Position numbers and translations under genes: made by a program
The notes under the pieces: generated by a model
What the model was told of the DNA's origin: nothing
The model's database searches: none
Seen by the model: the letters and a program-made list of their open reading frames with translations, nothing else
From: Acetobacteraceae bacterium
GTDB taxonomy: Bacteria; Pseudomonadota; Alphaproteobacteria; Acetobacterales; Acetobacteraceae
DNA: 39,422 nt
Direction of reading: 5' to 3'
Assembly: GCA_022842185.1 (NCBI GenBank)
Contig: JALHQB010000048.1
Location: 1 to 39,422, forward strand
Shown here: positions 1 to 7,783 of the stretch, one piece after another
Position numbering within the stretch: position 1 is the first letter of the stretch
Layout: every line of letters starts with the position of its first letter

Positions 1-1
1 G

Positions 2-799
2 GCCCTCGCCCGCCCGGTGCCCGATGCCGCGTCCTTCGCGCCACGCGCCGCCGTGGAGGGGATGACCAGCCGCGCCGACCGCCTGTCCGAACGGCTGGAT
101 GCCGTCGCGGCCCGGCAGCAGGCGGCCGATGCCGAGGCGATTCGCCGCACCGAGGACCTCGCCCGCAGCACCGGCGAACGCCTGGCCACCGCAGACCGCG
201 CCCAGGCCGAACGCATCACCACCGCGACCACGGCGCTCGAATCCCGCCTGCGCGGCACGGAATCGCAGCTCGCCACCCGGCTTTCGGCGCTGGAGAGCGC
301 GCAGGCCAGGGTGACGGCGGTCGAGTCGCGCGCCACCCGCCTTGCCGCCTTCGACGCGCTGCGCCTGCGTCTCGATGCCGGCCAGCCGCTTGGCCCGGCG
401 CTCGCCGCGCTGCCTGCCGCGCCGGAGGCACTGACCCGTTACGCAGCGGCCGCCCCACCGACCGAGGCTTCGCTCCGCCTGTCCTTCGAAGCCGCGGCGC
501 GTGCCGCGCGGGCCGCCAGCGAACCGGCGCGGGAAGGTCAGGGCATGCTTGATTCGGCGGTGTCCCGCCTGTCCGGCCTGGTGACGGTGCGCCGTGGCGA
601 CCAGGTGGTGTGGGGCGATGCCGCCGCCGCCGAGATCGAAGGGGCCCAACGCGCGCTGGAAGCCGGCGACATCGACGCGGCATTGGCGCGGATCGATCGC
701 CTGCCACCGGCCGCCAAGGCCGCGATGGCCGATTGGGTGGCGCAGGCCCGCGCCCTGGGTGCGGCACGCGCCGCCCTCGCCACGCTTGCAGCCGGCTGA
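2..799 (+). CDS. Mitofilin/COG4223-like inner-membrane protein, C-terminal part (5' end outside window)
   Basis: The reading frame is open from the left edge to a TGA at 797-799, so only the C-terminal ~265 residues are seen. The first ~100 residues are Ala/Arg/Glu-rich and look like a long coiled coil. The last ~90 contain the pattern LSGLVTVRRGD..., AL-AGDI-AAL-RI and LP-AAKAAM-DW, which resembles the C-terminal domain of the alphaproteobacterial mitofilin-like proteins usually encoded between hemD and hemY. Any N-terminal membrane anchor would lie outside the window. hemY starts 10 bases after its stop, so the two are probably co-transcribed. In mitochondria mitofilin shapes cristae; the bacterial role is not settled. 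The family call comes from pattern and neighbourhood, not from an alignment. Confidence 0.7.
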   Translation, partial: ALARPVPDAASFAPRAAVEGMTSRADRLSERLDAVAARQQAADAEAIRRTEDLARSTGERLATADRAQAERITTATTALESRLRGTESQLATRLSALESAQARVTAVESRATRLAAFDALRLRLDAGQPLGPALAALPAAPEALTRYAAAAPPTEASLRLSFEAAARAARAASEPAREGQGMLDSAVSRLSGLVTVRRGDQVVWGDAAAAEIEGAQRALEAGDIDAALARIDRLPPAAKAAMADWVAQARALGAARAALATLAAG

Positions 800-809
800 G
801 GAGCGCCCC

Positions 810-2075
810 ATGCGTCGTGCCCTGATGGTGCTGATCGCGCTCGCGATCATCACCGCCCTGGCCTTCTGGGCCGCCGAGACCGGCGGCACCATCGAGGTGC
901 GGGTCGGCGAATTGTGGATCGGCATCGGCCTGCCGATCGCGCTGCTGGCCGTGGTCGTCATCTTCCTGTTCGGCCATGCCGTGCTGTCGGTGTTCGGCGC
1001 CCTGCGCCGGGCCCCGGCGCGGCGCCGCGCGGCACGGTCCGAACGCCGCCGGTCGGATGGCGATACGGCGGTGACGCGCGCGCTGGTGGCGCTCGCCGCC
1101 GGCACGCCGGATGCCGCGCGCATCGAAGTCCGCCGCGCCCGCCACCTGCTGGGTGATACACCTCAGACCCTGCTGCTGGCCGCCGAGGCCGCACGCCTGG
1201 CGGGCCGCGAGGACATGGCGGCCGATGCCTTCAAGGCGCTGGCCGAACGCCCCGATGCCCGGTTCCTGGGCCTGCGCGGCCTGCTGCGCCAGGCGATGCA
1301 GCGGGAGGATTGGGAATCCGCGCACCGCCTGGCGAAGGAGGCGGACGCCGCCCAGCCCGGGGCCGCCTGGCTGCGTGAGGAACGCCAGCTGCTCGCGCTG
1401 CGCACCCATGATTGGCGGGAAGCGTTGGCGCTGTCCCCGCCCGGTGGGCCCCGTGCCGCCCTGGCATTGGCGGCCGCGGAACAGGAAAGCGACCCCGCAC
1501 GTGCCGCGGACCTCGAAAAGCAGGCCTTCACGGCCGATCCCGGCTTCGCCCCGGCGGCGATCGCCTATGCCCAGCGACTGGGAACGGCCAGCGCAAGACG
1601 GGCGCGCGCCGTGTTGGAACAGGCCTGGGTAGCCGCGCCGCACCCGGATATCGGCCAGGCCTGGATAGCCGGCACGCCGGCACCGCTCGCACGCGTCAAG
1701 GCGGTCGAGGACCTGACCCATCGCAATGCCAGCCATCCCGAAAGCCGGCTGCTGATGGCGCGGATCGCGCTCGATGCCGGGCTGACCGGCCGGGCACGGG
1801 CGGAACTGGAGGCGCTGGCCACCGCCGGAGCCGCCGATCGCCGCGCCTTCCTGATGCTGGCCGAATTGGAGGAAGCCGAGCACGGCGACACCGCCGATGC
1901 CCGCGCCGCCCAGGCGCGCTGGCTGCGCGGCGCGGCGAACGCACCCGGCGCACCGGTCTGGCGTTGCACCGCCTGCGGCGCCGAGCACGGCAGTTGGAAG
2001 GCCGAATGCAACGCCTGCGGCGAAGTCGGGCGGATCGCGTGGTCGGCGCCGGCTTCGGTGCCCGCGGCGGGGTGA
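810..2075 (+). CDS. hemY: HemY-type TPR membrane protein with C-terminal four-cysteine motif
   Basis: 421 residues from the ATG at 810, which follows a GAGGAGCG ribosome-binding site overlapping the upstream stop. Two hydrophobic segments near residues 3-20 and 31-56 form the HemY_N membrane part. The rest is alanine-rich paired helices of TPR type up to about residue 380. The tail has Cys386-x2-Cys389 and Cys400-x2-Cys403 with a Trp before each half, a rubredoxin/zinc-ribbon-like arrangement. HemY is linked by neighbourhood to late haem biosynthesis in the inner membrane, but its biochemical role is unclear; it is not the protoporphyrinogen oxidase that shares the name. It is the last gene of the block; a 240-base gap follows. 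Confidence 0.85.
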   Translation: MRRALMVLIALAIITALAFWAAETGGTIEVRVGELWIGIGLPIALLAVVVIFLFGHAVLSVFGALRRAPARRRAARSERRRSDGDTAVTRALVALAAGTPDAARIEVRRARHLLGDTPQTLLLAAEAARLAGREDMAADAFKALAERPDARFLGLRGLLRQAMQREDWESAHRLAKEADAAQPGAAWLREERQLLALRTHDWREALALSPPGGPRAALALAAAEQESDPARAADLEKQAFTADPGFAPAAIAYAQRLGTASARRARAVLEQAWVAAPHPDIGQAWIAGTPAPLARVKAVEDLTHRNASHPESRLLMARIALDAGLTGRARAELEALATAGAADRRAFLMLAELEEAEHGDTADARAAQARWLRGAANAPGAPVWRCTACGAEHGSWKAECNACGEVGRIAWSAPASVPAAG

Positions 2076-2316
2076 TGGCGCCGCCTAGGCGCGGTGCCCC
2101 CAGACCGGAACGGCACGACGATCACGCGGTAGGGCCGCGTCAGGCCCGTCGCGCTCGCCCGGCCCACCGCCAGGCGGCGGGGAAGCCAGGCGCGCCGAGG
2201 CGGCAGCGCTGAGGCAGGGCCATCAACTAGGGGGTGATCAGCGAGGCGTAACGGTTTACAAATCGGTTCCGGCCTCTGGTGGGTGATCCAACCGAGGATC
2301 ACGAAGGGGCCTATCC
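2076..2316. other. Intergenic gap between hemY and the diguanylate cyclase
   Basis: No credible gene. The left part is GC-rich. A less GC-rich stretch near 2250-2275 (containing TAACGGTTTACAAATCGG) is the likeliest promoter location for the next gene. GAAGGGG at 2303-2309, seven bases before the ATG at 2317, is a good ribosome-binding site. Confidence 0.4.
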
Positions 2317-3135
2317 ATGACCTTGGACGTCGCGCTGCATGTCGCGTTGCGGGCCATCACGGCGCTGCTTGCGCTCGCCGCCTTTGGCTATGGCGTGGTG
2401 CGCGCGTTCCAGGTTCGAGGCGATGGTTGGCGCCGCATCCTGCGCCTGGTGGGCACCTTCCTGCTGCTCGGGGTCGGCAGCCTGTCGGTCCTCGATGCCG
2501 TGACCGTCATCCAGCGCGGCGTGGCGCCGGAGGATGAACTGCTCGACTGGATCTGGGTCATCCTGGATGCGCTGGTCCCGCTGTTCTTCCTGCTCCACAT
2601 CGAAAGCTGGCGGCGGCGGGATCTGCTGGAACGGCAGTTGGCCGCATTGTCGGAGACCGATCCGCTCACCGGCTTGCCCAACCGGCGCGGCTTCGTCGCC
2701 CGCGCCCTGCCGGCGATCGGCGCCACGCAGCGGGATGGCGCTGCCTGTTCGGTGCTGATGCTCGACCTCGATCGGTTCAAGGCGATCAATGACGGCTTCG
2801 GGCATCCGGCCGGCGATGTCGTGCTGCGCGGTGTCGCCGCCGCGATCGGGCAGGCGGTGCGCACCGCCGATGTCGCAGGGCGACTGGGCGGGGAGGAATT
2901 CGCACTGTTGTTGCCCGGCGATGACCCCGCCACCGCGGCCGGCGTCGCCGACCGCCTCCGCGCACTGGTCGCCGATGGCGTCCCCCACCCCGCCGGGGAT
3001 GGGTCGCGGGTCACGCTCAGCGTCGGGGTTGCCGCGCTGGGCGGCGCGATGACGCTGGATGCGGCGCTGGCGGCGGCCGACAGGGCGCTCTACGCGGCCA
3101 AGGCCGCGGGGCGGGACCGCGTCGTCATCGCCTGA
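2317..3135 (+). CDS. Membrane-bound GGDEF diguanylate cyclase
   Basis: 272 residues. About three hydrophobic segments (near residues 8-28, 43-62 and 77-95) anchor the protein and no other sensory domain is visible. A short linker leads to the GGDEF domain: DPLTGLPNRRGF at 115-126, the metal-binding D-LDRFKAINDGFGH region around 150-163, and the active-site GGEEF at 191-195. RTAD at 182-185, five residues before GGEEF, fits the RxxD inhibitory site for product feedback. The enzyme should make cyclic di-GMP from two GTP at the inner face of the membrane. There is no EAL or HD-GYP domain, so it is probably synthesis only. What it senses cannot be told. It stands alone, followed by a family A repeat. 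Confidence 0.93.
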   Translation: MTLDVALHVALRAITALLALAAFGYGVVRAFQVRGDGWRRILRLVGTFLLLGVGSLSVLDAVTVIQRGVAPEDELLDWIWVILDALVPLFFLLHIESWRRRDLLERQLAALSETDPLTGLPNRRGFVARALPAIGATQRDGAACSVLMLDLDRFKAINDGFGHPAGDVVLRGVAAAIGQAVRTADVAGRLGGEEFALLLPGDDPATAAGVADRLRALVADGVPHPAGDGSRVTLSVGVAALGGAMTLDAALAAADRALYAAKAAGRDRVVIA

Positions 3136-3141
3136 TGGCCT

Positions 3142-3222
3142 GGAGCAGATCGCACCTGACTGGAATCAGTCAGGCGCGTGAAGATACTTGATCAAATAAA
3201 GCACTTTTGCGCGCGGGTGCAG
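3142..3222 (+). repeat. Family A two-hairpin element, copy 1
   Basis: Begins GAGCAGATCGC shortly after the cyclase stop. Hairpin 2 is CCTGACT (3155-3161), loop GGAATC, AGTCAGG (3168-3174). The conserved linker GCGTGAAGAT-CTTGATCAAA follows. The second hairpin is degenerate. Shares its core with eight other sites in this window. Confidence 0.8.
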
Positions 3223-3250
3223 GTGCCACGGAGGCGCGGCCCTCCCCTGC

Positions 3251-4408
3251 ATGGCGCGGGACTTGCGTGTGATGGCCGACGGGATCATTCCCACCGGCAG
3301 CAACGACGCAGGAGCACGCCAGCATTCGCCAGCCTCCGGACCCGCACAGGGGTGGCCCGTCGTGACCGCCGGGAAGGCATGGCGCCTGGTGTTCGGCGCC
3401 GCGATCGGCGGCTTGGGTGGCACCATCTTCTGGGTGCTTCACCTGCCGCTGCCCTGGCTGATCGGATCGCTGGTGGCGGTCGCGGGGATGCGCTTGTCCG
3501 GATTGCCGGCGGAAGCCGACCCGCGCATCCGTAACGTCTTCATGGGTATCATCGGCATCGCGCTCGGGGCCTATTTCACGCCGGCCACGGCCTCGCTGCT
3601 CGCCTCCAAGGCAGGGCTGCTGTTGCTGGCGGCCTTCGTGACCCTGGCGATCGGCGCGGCGCTGGCGCCGATGTTGGCGAAGCGCGGCAAGGTGGACATG
3701 GCGACGGCCTGGTTCTCATCGATCCCCGGCGGCGTGGCCGACATGGCGATGCTCGCCGAAGGCTATGGCGGACGGCCGGCGCCGGTTGCCCTGGCGCAGT
3801 TGCTTCGCGTTTGTTCCGTGGTGGTGCTGGTGCCCAACCTGTTCGCCCTTGCGGGGCTGAAGGGGGATGTCCCGCAGGCGTCGGCCATCCTGCCGTTCCT
3901 GCCGGCGATCCTGGCGCTGCAGATCGCCGGTGGCCTGGCGGCGGGCCTGCTGCTGGTGCGCATCGGCGTGCGCGCCGGCTGGATGCTGGGGCCGCTGGCG
4001 GTGACGGCGACGCTGACGGCATCGGGCTTCGCGTTGTCGGGCGTTCCCCCATGGTTGTCAGCGTTGGCGCAGGTGCTGCTCGGCACCAGCCTGGGTGCGG
4101 CGTTCGGGCGGGAGACGATCCGCCCACTGCGCCGCTTCCTGCCGCATGCGATCATGCAGGTGGTGCAGCTGATGGCCGCCTGCGCGCTGGCGGGCGCGCT
4201 GCTCGCCTGGGCCTTCGGGGAGCCGCTGGGGGCGATGCTGTTGGGCACCGCACCCGGTGGGGTGGCGGAGATGAGCCTGACGGGCAAGGTGCTGGGCATG
4301 GATGTGGCGCTGATCGTCACGCTGCACGTCACGCGCATCTTCCTCGTCACCGTGCTGACGCCGCCCGCGTTCCGCCTGCTCCATGCGAAGAAGGCTGCCG
4401 AGCGTTAG
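3251..4408 (+). CDS. AbrB-family (COG3180) polytopic membrane protein
   Basis: 385 residues from ATG 3251; ATG 3272 is equally possible, and homologues usually begin close to the GKAWRLVFGAAIGG segment near residue 42. The protein is nearly all hydrophobic helices, probably ten or more. Two copies of one module are visible: PWLIGSL...RNVFMGIIGIALGAYF in the first half and SLGAAFGRETIRPLRRFLPH in the second. PGG occurs in each half (IPGGVADMAML and APGGVAEMSLT), the internal duplication typical of the family. Members were called ammonia-monooxygenase regulators or AbrB; they look like transporters but the substrate is unknown. Not related to the Bacillus DNA-binding AbrB. Its TAG stop is the first codon of a family A element. 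Confidence 0.85.
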   Translation: MARDLRVMADGIIPTGSNDAGARQHSPASGPAQGWPVVTAGKAWRLVFGAAIGGLGGTIFWVLHLPLPWLIGSLVAVAGMRLSGLPAEADPRIRNVFMGIIGIALGAYFTPATASLLASKAGLLLLAAFVTLAIGAALAPMLAKRGKVDMATAWFSSIPGGVADMAMLAEGYGGRPAPVALAQLLRVCSVVVLVPNLFALAGLKGDVPQASAILPFLPAILALQIAGGLAAGLLLVRIGVRAGWMLGPLAVTATLTASGFALSGVPPWLSALAQVLLGTSLGAAFGRETIRPLRRFLPHAIMQVVQLMAACALAGALLAWAFGEPLGAMLLGTAPGGVAEMSLTGKVLGMDVALIVTLHVTRIFLVTVLTPPAFRLLHAKKAAER

Positions 4409-4470
4409 AACGGATCGTGCCTGACTGAACTTAGTCAGGCGCGTAAAGATGCTCGTTCTAAACTCTTGTT
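4406..4470 (+). repeat. Family A element, copy 2 (supplies a stop codon)
   Basis: Starts TAGAACGGATCG, where TAG (4406-4408) is the stop of the AbrB-family gene. Hairpin GCCTGACT / GAACTT / AGTCAGGC spans 4419-4440, followed by GCGTAAAGATGCTCG. The downstream hairpin is not recognisable. The rest of the gap to hemC (to 4556) holds only a small inverted repeat, GGTGCG/CGCACC, at 4493-4506. Confidence 0.8.
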
Positions 4471-4556
4471 TTATCGTGTGATTCAGACCTTCGGTGCGTT
4501 CGCACCTACGACCATCACGCTCTCATCCGGGTCGCCGGCGCCATAGCGCCCGCCTT

Positions 4557-5543
4557 TCACGCAAACAGATCGGCCGGGCTGTCCCGTCGCAACGCTTGCC
4601 CCAGCTCCACCCCCAGCCGCACCGCGTCGGCGGCGTGCGCTTCCTCGGTCCGTTTCATCAGGAAGGTTCCATCGGCCCGCGCGACCAGCCCGGTCAACCG
4701 CAGCCGCCCGCCTTCGAGCAACCTGGCATGCCCGCCGATCGGCGTGCGGCAGGACCCGTCCAGCGCCGCCAGCAGCGCACGTTCGGCGAGCGAGACCGCA
4801 CGCGCCTCGGGGTCCTCGATGGCGGCAAGGAGTTCGTGCAGCTCCGTATTGTCCGCCCGCACGGTCACGCCGACGATGCCCTGTCCGGCGGCGGGCACCA
4901 TCACTTCCGGGTCGATGGCGACGCTGCCGGCGGGGTTGAGGCCCATCCGACGCAGCCCGGCCAAGGCGAGCATCGTCGCCGCGGCTTCCCCTTCGGCCAG
5001 TTTGCGCAGACGTGTCTGCACATTGCCGCGGAACATCACCACGCGCAGGTCGGGGCGAAGATGCAGCAACTGCGACTGGCGCCGGACGGATGAGGTGCCG
5101 ACCACCGCGCCGACCGGCAGCGCGGCGAGCGGGTCGGCCGGGTCGCAGGGTGGCAGCGCCGGGCCGGGCAGCAGGCAGTCGCGCGCATCCTCCCGCTTCA
5201 GCGTGCAGGCCAGCACGATGCCGGGGGGCATCTCGGTCTCGAGGTCCTTGAGCGAATGCACGGCGAAATCGACGCGGCGATCGAGCAGGGCCTCGTGAAT
5301 CTCCTTCGCGAACAGCCCCTTGCCGCCGATATCGGCCAGCTTGCGATCCTGGATCTGATCGCCGGATGTCTGGATCGCGTGCTCCTCGAACGCCTTGGCG
5401 TCGCGCAGCACGGGGCAGAAATGCGTGATGCGGTCGAGGAAGTCCCGCGTCTGCCACAAGGCGAGCGGGGAGGCGCGCGTGCCGACACGCAGGGGCAGCG
5501 GCCGGCGATGCATCGGAACGGCGGCGGGATGGGCGAGGGCCAT
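4557..5543 (-). CDS. hemC: Hydroxymethylbilane synthase (porphobilinogen deaminase)
   Basis: 328 residues from ATG 5543; an in-frame ATG at 5513 (MHRRPLPLRVGTRASPLALWQ) would match the usual start better. The enzyme joins four porphobilinogens into hydroxymethylbilane in cytosolic haem synthesis. Signatures are GTRASPLALWQ near residue 21, SGDQIQDR 60-67, GGKGLF 73-78, VHSLKD with the catalytic Asp100, TSSVRRQ 150-156, FRGNVQTR 171-178, and DGSCRTPIGG with Cys265, which carries the dipyrromethane cofactor. Length is normal. It is divergent from tsaD, as in many alphaproteobacteria, but here it is cut off from the mitofilin-hemY block, which lies on the opposite strand. An insertion of about 8 residues (HFCPVLRDA) in the first helix region slightly lengthens this version. 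Confidence 0.97.
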   Translation of the reverse strand: MALAHPAAVPMHRRPLPLRVGTRASPLALWQTRDFLDRITHFCPVLRDAKAFEEHAIQTSGDQIQDRKLADIGGKGLFAKEIHEALLDRRVDFAVHSLKDLETEMPPGIVLACTLKREDARDCLLPGPALPPCDPADPLAALPVGAVVGTSSVRRQSQLLHLRPDLRVVMFRGNVQTRLRKLAEGEAAATMLALAGLRRMGLNPAGSVAIDPEVMVPAAGQGIVGVTVRADNTELHELLAAIEDPEARAVSLAERALLAALDGSCRTPIGGHARLLEGGRLRLTGLVARADGTFLMKRTEEAHAADAVRLGVELGQALRRDSPADLFA

Positions 5544-5551
5544 GGGCGCGT

Positions 5552-5620
5552 CTTAGAGCAGATCGCGTTCGACTGAAATCAGGCGGGCGCGCGACGATGC
5601 GCGCTCAAACAAGGGCGCAC
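5552..5620 (+). repeat. Family A element, copy 3 (diverged)
   Basis: TTAGAGCAGATCGCG, then a degenerate hairpin (CGACTGAAATCAGGCG) and GCGCGACGATGCGCGCTCAAACAA. It lies nine bases upstream of the hemC start, in the hemC/tsaD divergent gap, so here it is not at a gene end. No other gene or clear promoter is visible in 5620-5809. Confidence 0.65.
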
Positions 5621-5809
5621 AGCGGATACCCCAGGGCGGAGCCACTCCGGTCCAACGTCGTCGAGCATGGTCGGCTGTGGCGGACATTTCGGTCCAGCGC
5701 ATGATCGGCGCCGGGCTGTCCGCACCCCGGCCCACGACCCATCGGGATATCCTGCGTGGATGGCGCGCGGGCCGGTGCCGAACCTCCGGAAAGACGATAA
5801 ACCCTCCCC

Positions 5810-6862
5810 ATGAATGCGGACGATGGCATGACGCTGCGTGGCCCCGTGCTGGGGCTGGAGAGCAGTTGCGACGAGACCGCCGCCGCGGTCCTCGCCCCCG
5901 ATGGCATCATCCTGGCCGAGGCGGTGCTGAGCCAGGAACAGGAACACGCCGTCTATGGCGGCGTGGTGCCGGAGATCGCAGCGCGGGCGCATCTGGCGGC
6001 CTTGCCGGGTTTGGCGGAGACGGTGCTGCACCGGGCGGGGCTGGGGTATGCCGACCTCGGCGCGGTGGCGGCGACGTCAGGGCCGGGCCTGATCGGCGGG
6101 CTGATCGTCGGGGCATCCTTCGGCAAGGGCGTGGCGATCGCGCAGGGGCTGCCCTTCGTGGCGGTGAACCACCTGGAGGCCCATGCGCTGACGGCGCGGT
6201 TGCCGGGCCTGCTGCCTGAAGGGGCGCCCGCCTTCCCGTATCTGTTGCTGCTGGTGTCGGGTGGGCATTGCCAATGCGTGGCGGTCGAAGGGCTGGGGCG
6301 TTACCGCCGGCTCGGCACAACGCTGGATGACGCTGTCGGGGAAGCCTTCGACAAGGCGGCGAAGCTCATGGGCCTGCCCTGGCCGGGCGGGCCGCATCTG
6401 GAACGGCTGGCCGCCACCGGCAATGCGCGCGCGGTGCCGTTGCCGCGGCCACTGCTCGGGCGGGCCGGGTGCGATTTCTCCTTCTCCGGCCTGAAGACCG
6501 CGGTGGCGCGGGCACTGGCGCAGGGCACGGCGCGGCGGGAGGATGTCGCGGCATCGTTCCAGGCCTCGGTCGCCGCGGTGCTGGCCGATCGCGCGCGCCA
6601 TGCGCTGGGGATGATGCCGGTGGCGACGGCGGTGGTGGTGGCCGGCGGCGTCGCGGCGAATGGCGCGGTCCGGACAGCGCTGGCCGGAGCCGCGATGGCC
6701 GCCGGGGTGCCCATGCTCGCCCCGCCGCTGCGGTTGTGCACCGACAACGCCGTGATGGTCGCCTGGGCCGGGATCGAGCGGCTGCGCGCCGGGCTGATCG
6801 ACCCGATGGACCACAATCCCCGGCCGCGCTGGCCGCTGGCGGAACTGGCTGGCGCCGCATGA
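5810..6862 (+). CDS. tsaD: tRNA N6-adenosine threonylcarbamoyltransferase
   Basis: 350 residues from ATG 5810; ATG 5828 is an alternative, and neither has a strong ribosome-binding site. TsaD transfers threonylcarbamoyl to A37 of ANN-decoding tRNAs, working with TsaB, TsaC and TsaE (not in this window). Visible signatures: LGLESSCDETAAAV at 14-27, GGVVPEIAARAH at 50-61, SGPGLIGGL at 90-98, the metal-binding His121 and His125 in NHLEAH, LVSGGHCQ near 148-155, DDAVGEAFDKAAKLMG, FSFSGLKTA, VAGGVAANGAVR and the C-terminal CTDNAVMVAWAG. Length fits the family. It overlaps rlmJ by four bases (ATGA), so translation of the two is coupled. Confidence 0.97.
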   Translation: MNADDGMTLRGPVLGLESSCDETAAAVLAPDGIILAEAVLSQEQEHAVYGGVVPEIAARAHLAALPGLAETVLHRAGLGYADLGAVAATSGPGLIGGLIVGASFGKGVAIAQGLPFVAVNHLEAHALTARLPGLLPEGAPAFPYLLLLVSGGHCQCVAVEGLGRYRRLGTTLDDAVGEAFDKAAKLMGLPWPGGPHLERLAATGNARAVPLPRPLLGRAGCDFSFSGLKTAVARALAQGTARREDVAASFQASVAAVLADRARHALGMMPVATAVVVAGGVAANGAVRTALAGAAMAAGVPMLAPPLRLCTDNAVMVAWAGIERLRAGLIDPMDHNPRPRWPLAELAGAA

Positions 6863-7683
6863 ATTACCGCCACGCCTTCCATGCCGGCAATCACGCGGAC
6901 TGCCTCAAGCACGCGTTGCTTCTGCTGCTGCTCGATGCGCTGAAGCGCAAGGATGCGCCCTTCGCGGTGCTCGACACCCATGCCGGGCGCGGCATGTACG
7001 ACCTGTCGGCGGATGAGGCCGCCCGCACCGGCGAAGCCGCACGCGGGGCGTTGCGTCTGCAAGGCTTGGCGGACGGGCCCCTCGCCCCCTTCGTCGCGGC
7101 GCTGGCGGGTCAGGGGTTCCCGGCGCGATATCCCGGTTCGCCCGCGTTGATCCGCGCGGCGCTGCGCCCGCAGGACCGGCTGATCTGCAGCGAGCTTCAC
7201 CCCGAGGACCACGCCGCGCTGCGCGCCCATTTCGCCCGCGACCGGCAGGTCTCGGTCCATCTGCGCGATGCCTATGAGGCCGTCCGGGCCCTCACGCCCT
7301 TCCCTGAACGCCGCGGCCTGGTGCTGCTGGACCCGCCCTTCGAGGCGGAGGACGAGTTCGATCGCCTGGTCGCCGGCGTGGCCGAACTGCAGCGTCGCTT
7401 CCGCGCCGGCATCGTCGCGGCCTGGTATCCGGTCAAGCACCGCGCGCCGGTGCGCGACTTCCATGACGCGCTCCGGGCGTCCGGCGTGCGGGACGTGATT
7501 GCGGCTGAGATGTGGCTGCGCGAGCCGACCGATCCGCGCCGGCTGAATGGCAGCGGGCTGGTCGTCGTGAAGGCGCCCTTCGGGTTCGAGGATGCGGCGC
7601 GTGGGGTGCTTGGGGCTTTGGTCTCGGTGCTTGGGACGGAGGATGGGGCGGGGGTTTCGGTGACACGGGTGGTGGCGGAATGA
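6859..7683 (+). CDS. rlmJ: 23S rRNA (adenine-2030-N6)-methyltransferase
   Basis: 274 residues, starting at the ATG that overlaps the tsaD stop. It opens with MNYRHAFHAGNHADCLKHALL, a hallmark of RlmJ. Then follow VLDTHAGRGMYDL near 37-49 (SAM-binding region) and the catalytic DPPF at 158-161, typical of N6-adenine methyltransferases. WYPVKH and the closing GSGLVVVKAPF are also family features. It uses S-adenosylmethionine to methylate A2030 of 23S rRNA in the cytosol. Size equals that of the E. coli enzyme (~280). A family B repeat follows 14 bases after the stop. Confidence 0.95.
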   Translation: MNYRHAFHAGNHADCLKHALLLLLLDALKRKDAPFAVLDTHAGRGMYDLSADEAARTGEAARGALRLQGLADGPLAPFVAALAGQGFPARYPGSPALIRAALRPQDRLICSELHPEDHAALRAHFARDRQVSVHLRDAYEAVRALTPFPERRGLVLLDPPFEAEDEFDRLVAGVAELQRRFRAGIVAAWYPVKHRAPVRDFHDALRASGVRDVIAAEMWLREPTDPRRLNGSGLVVVKAPFGFEDAARGVLGALVSVLGTEDGAGVSVTRVVAE

Positions 7684-7696
7684 TCGCGCGGTTGAA

Positions 7697-7753
7697 CCGG
7701 AGAGGGCTTTGCCCTCTCCGGACCTCACCCACCAAAGGCCTAAGGGCCTTTGG
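7697..7753 (+). repeat. Family B two-hairpin element, copy 1
   Basis: First hairpin CCGGAGAGGGC / TTT / GCCCTCTCCGG (7697-7721), linker ACCTCACCCA, second hairpin CCAAAGGCC / TAAG / GGCCTTTGG (7732-7753). Both stems are perfect. It fills the rlmJ-gpsA gap and could fold in the mRNA between the two genes. Confidence 0.85.
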
Positions 7754-7783
7754 AAACCGTCACTTGGCGTCGGTTTGGTCGTC

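Noticed and set aside
216..1988. 590-codon minus-strand frame opposite the mitofilin-like gene and hemY
   Set aside because: Arg/Gly-rich shadow without any recognisable domain.
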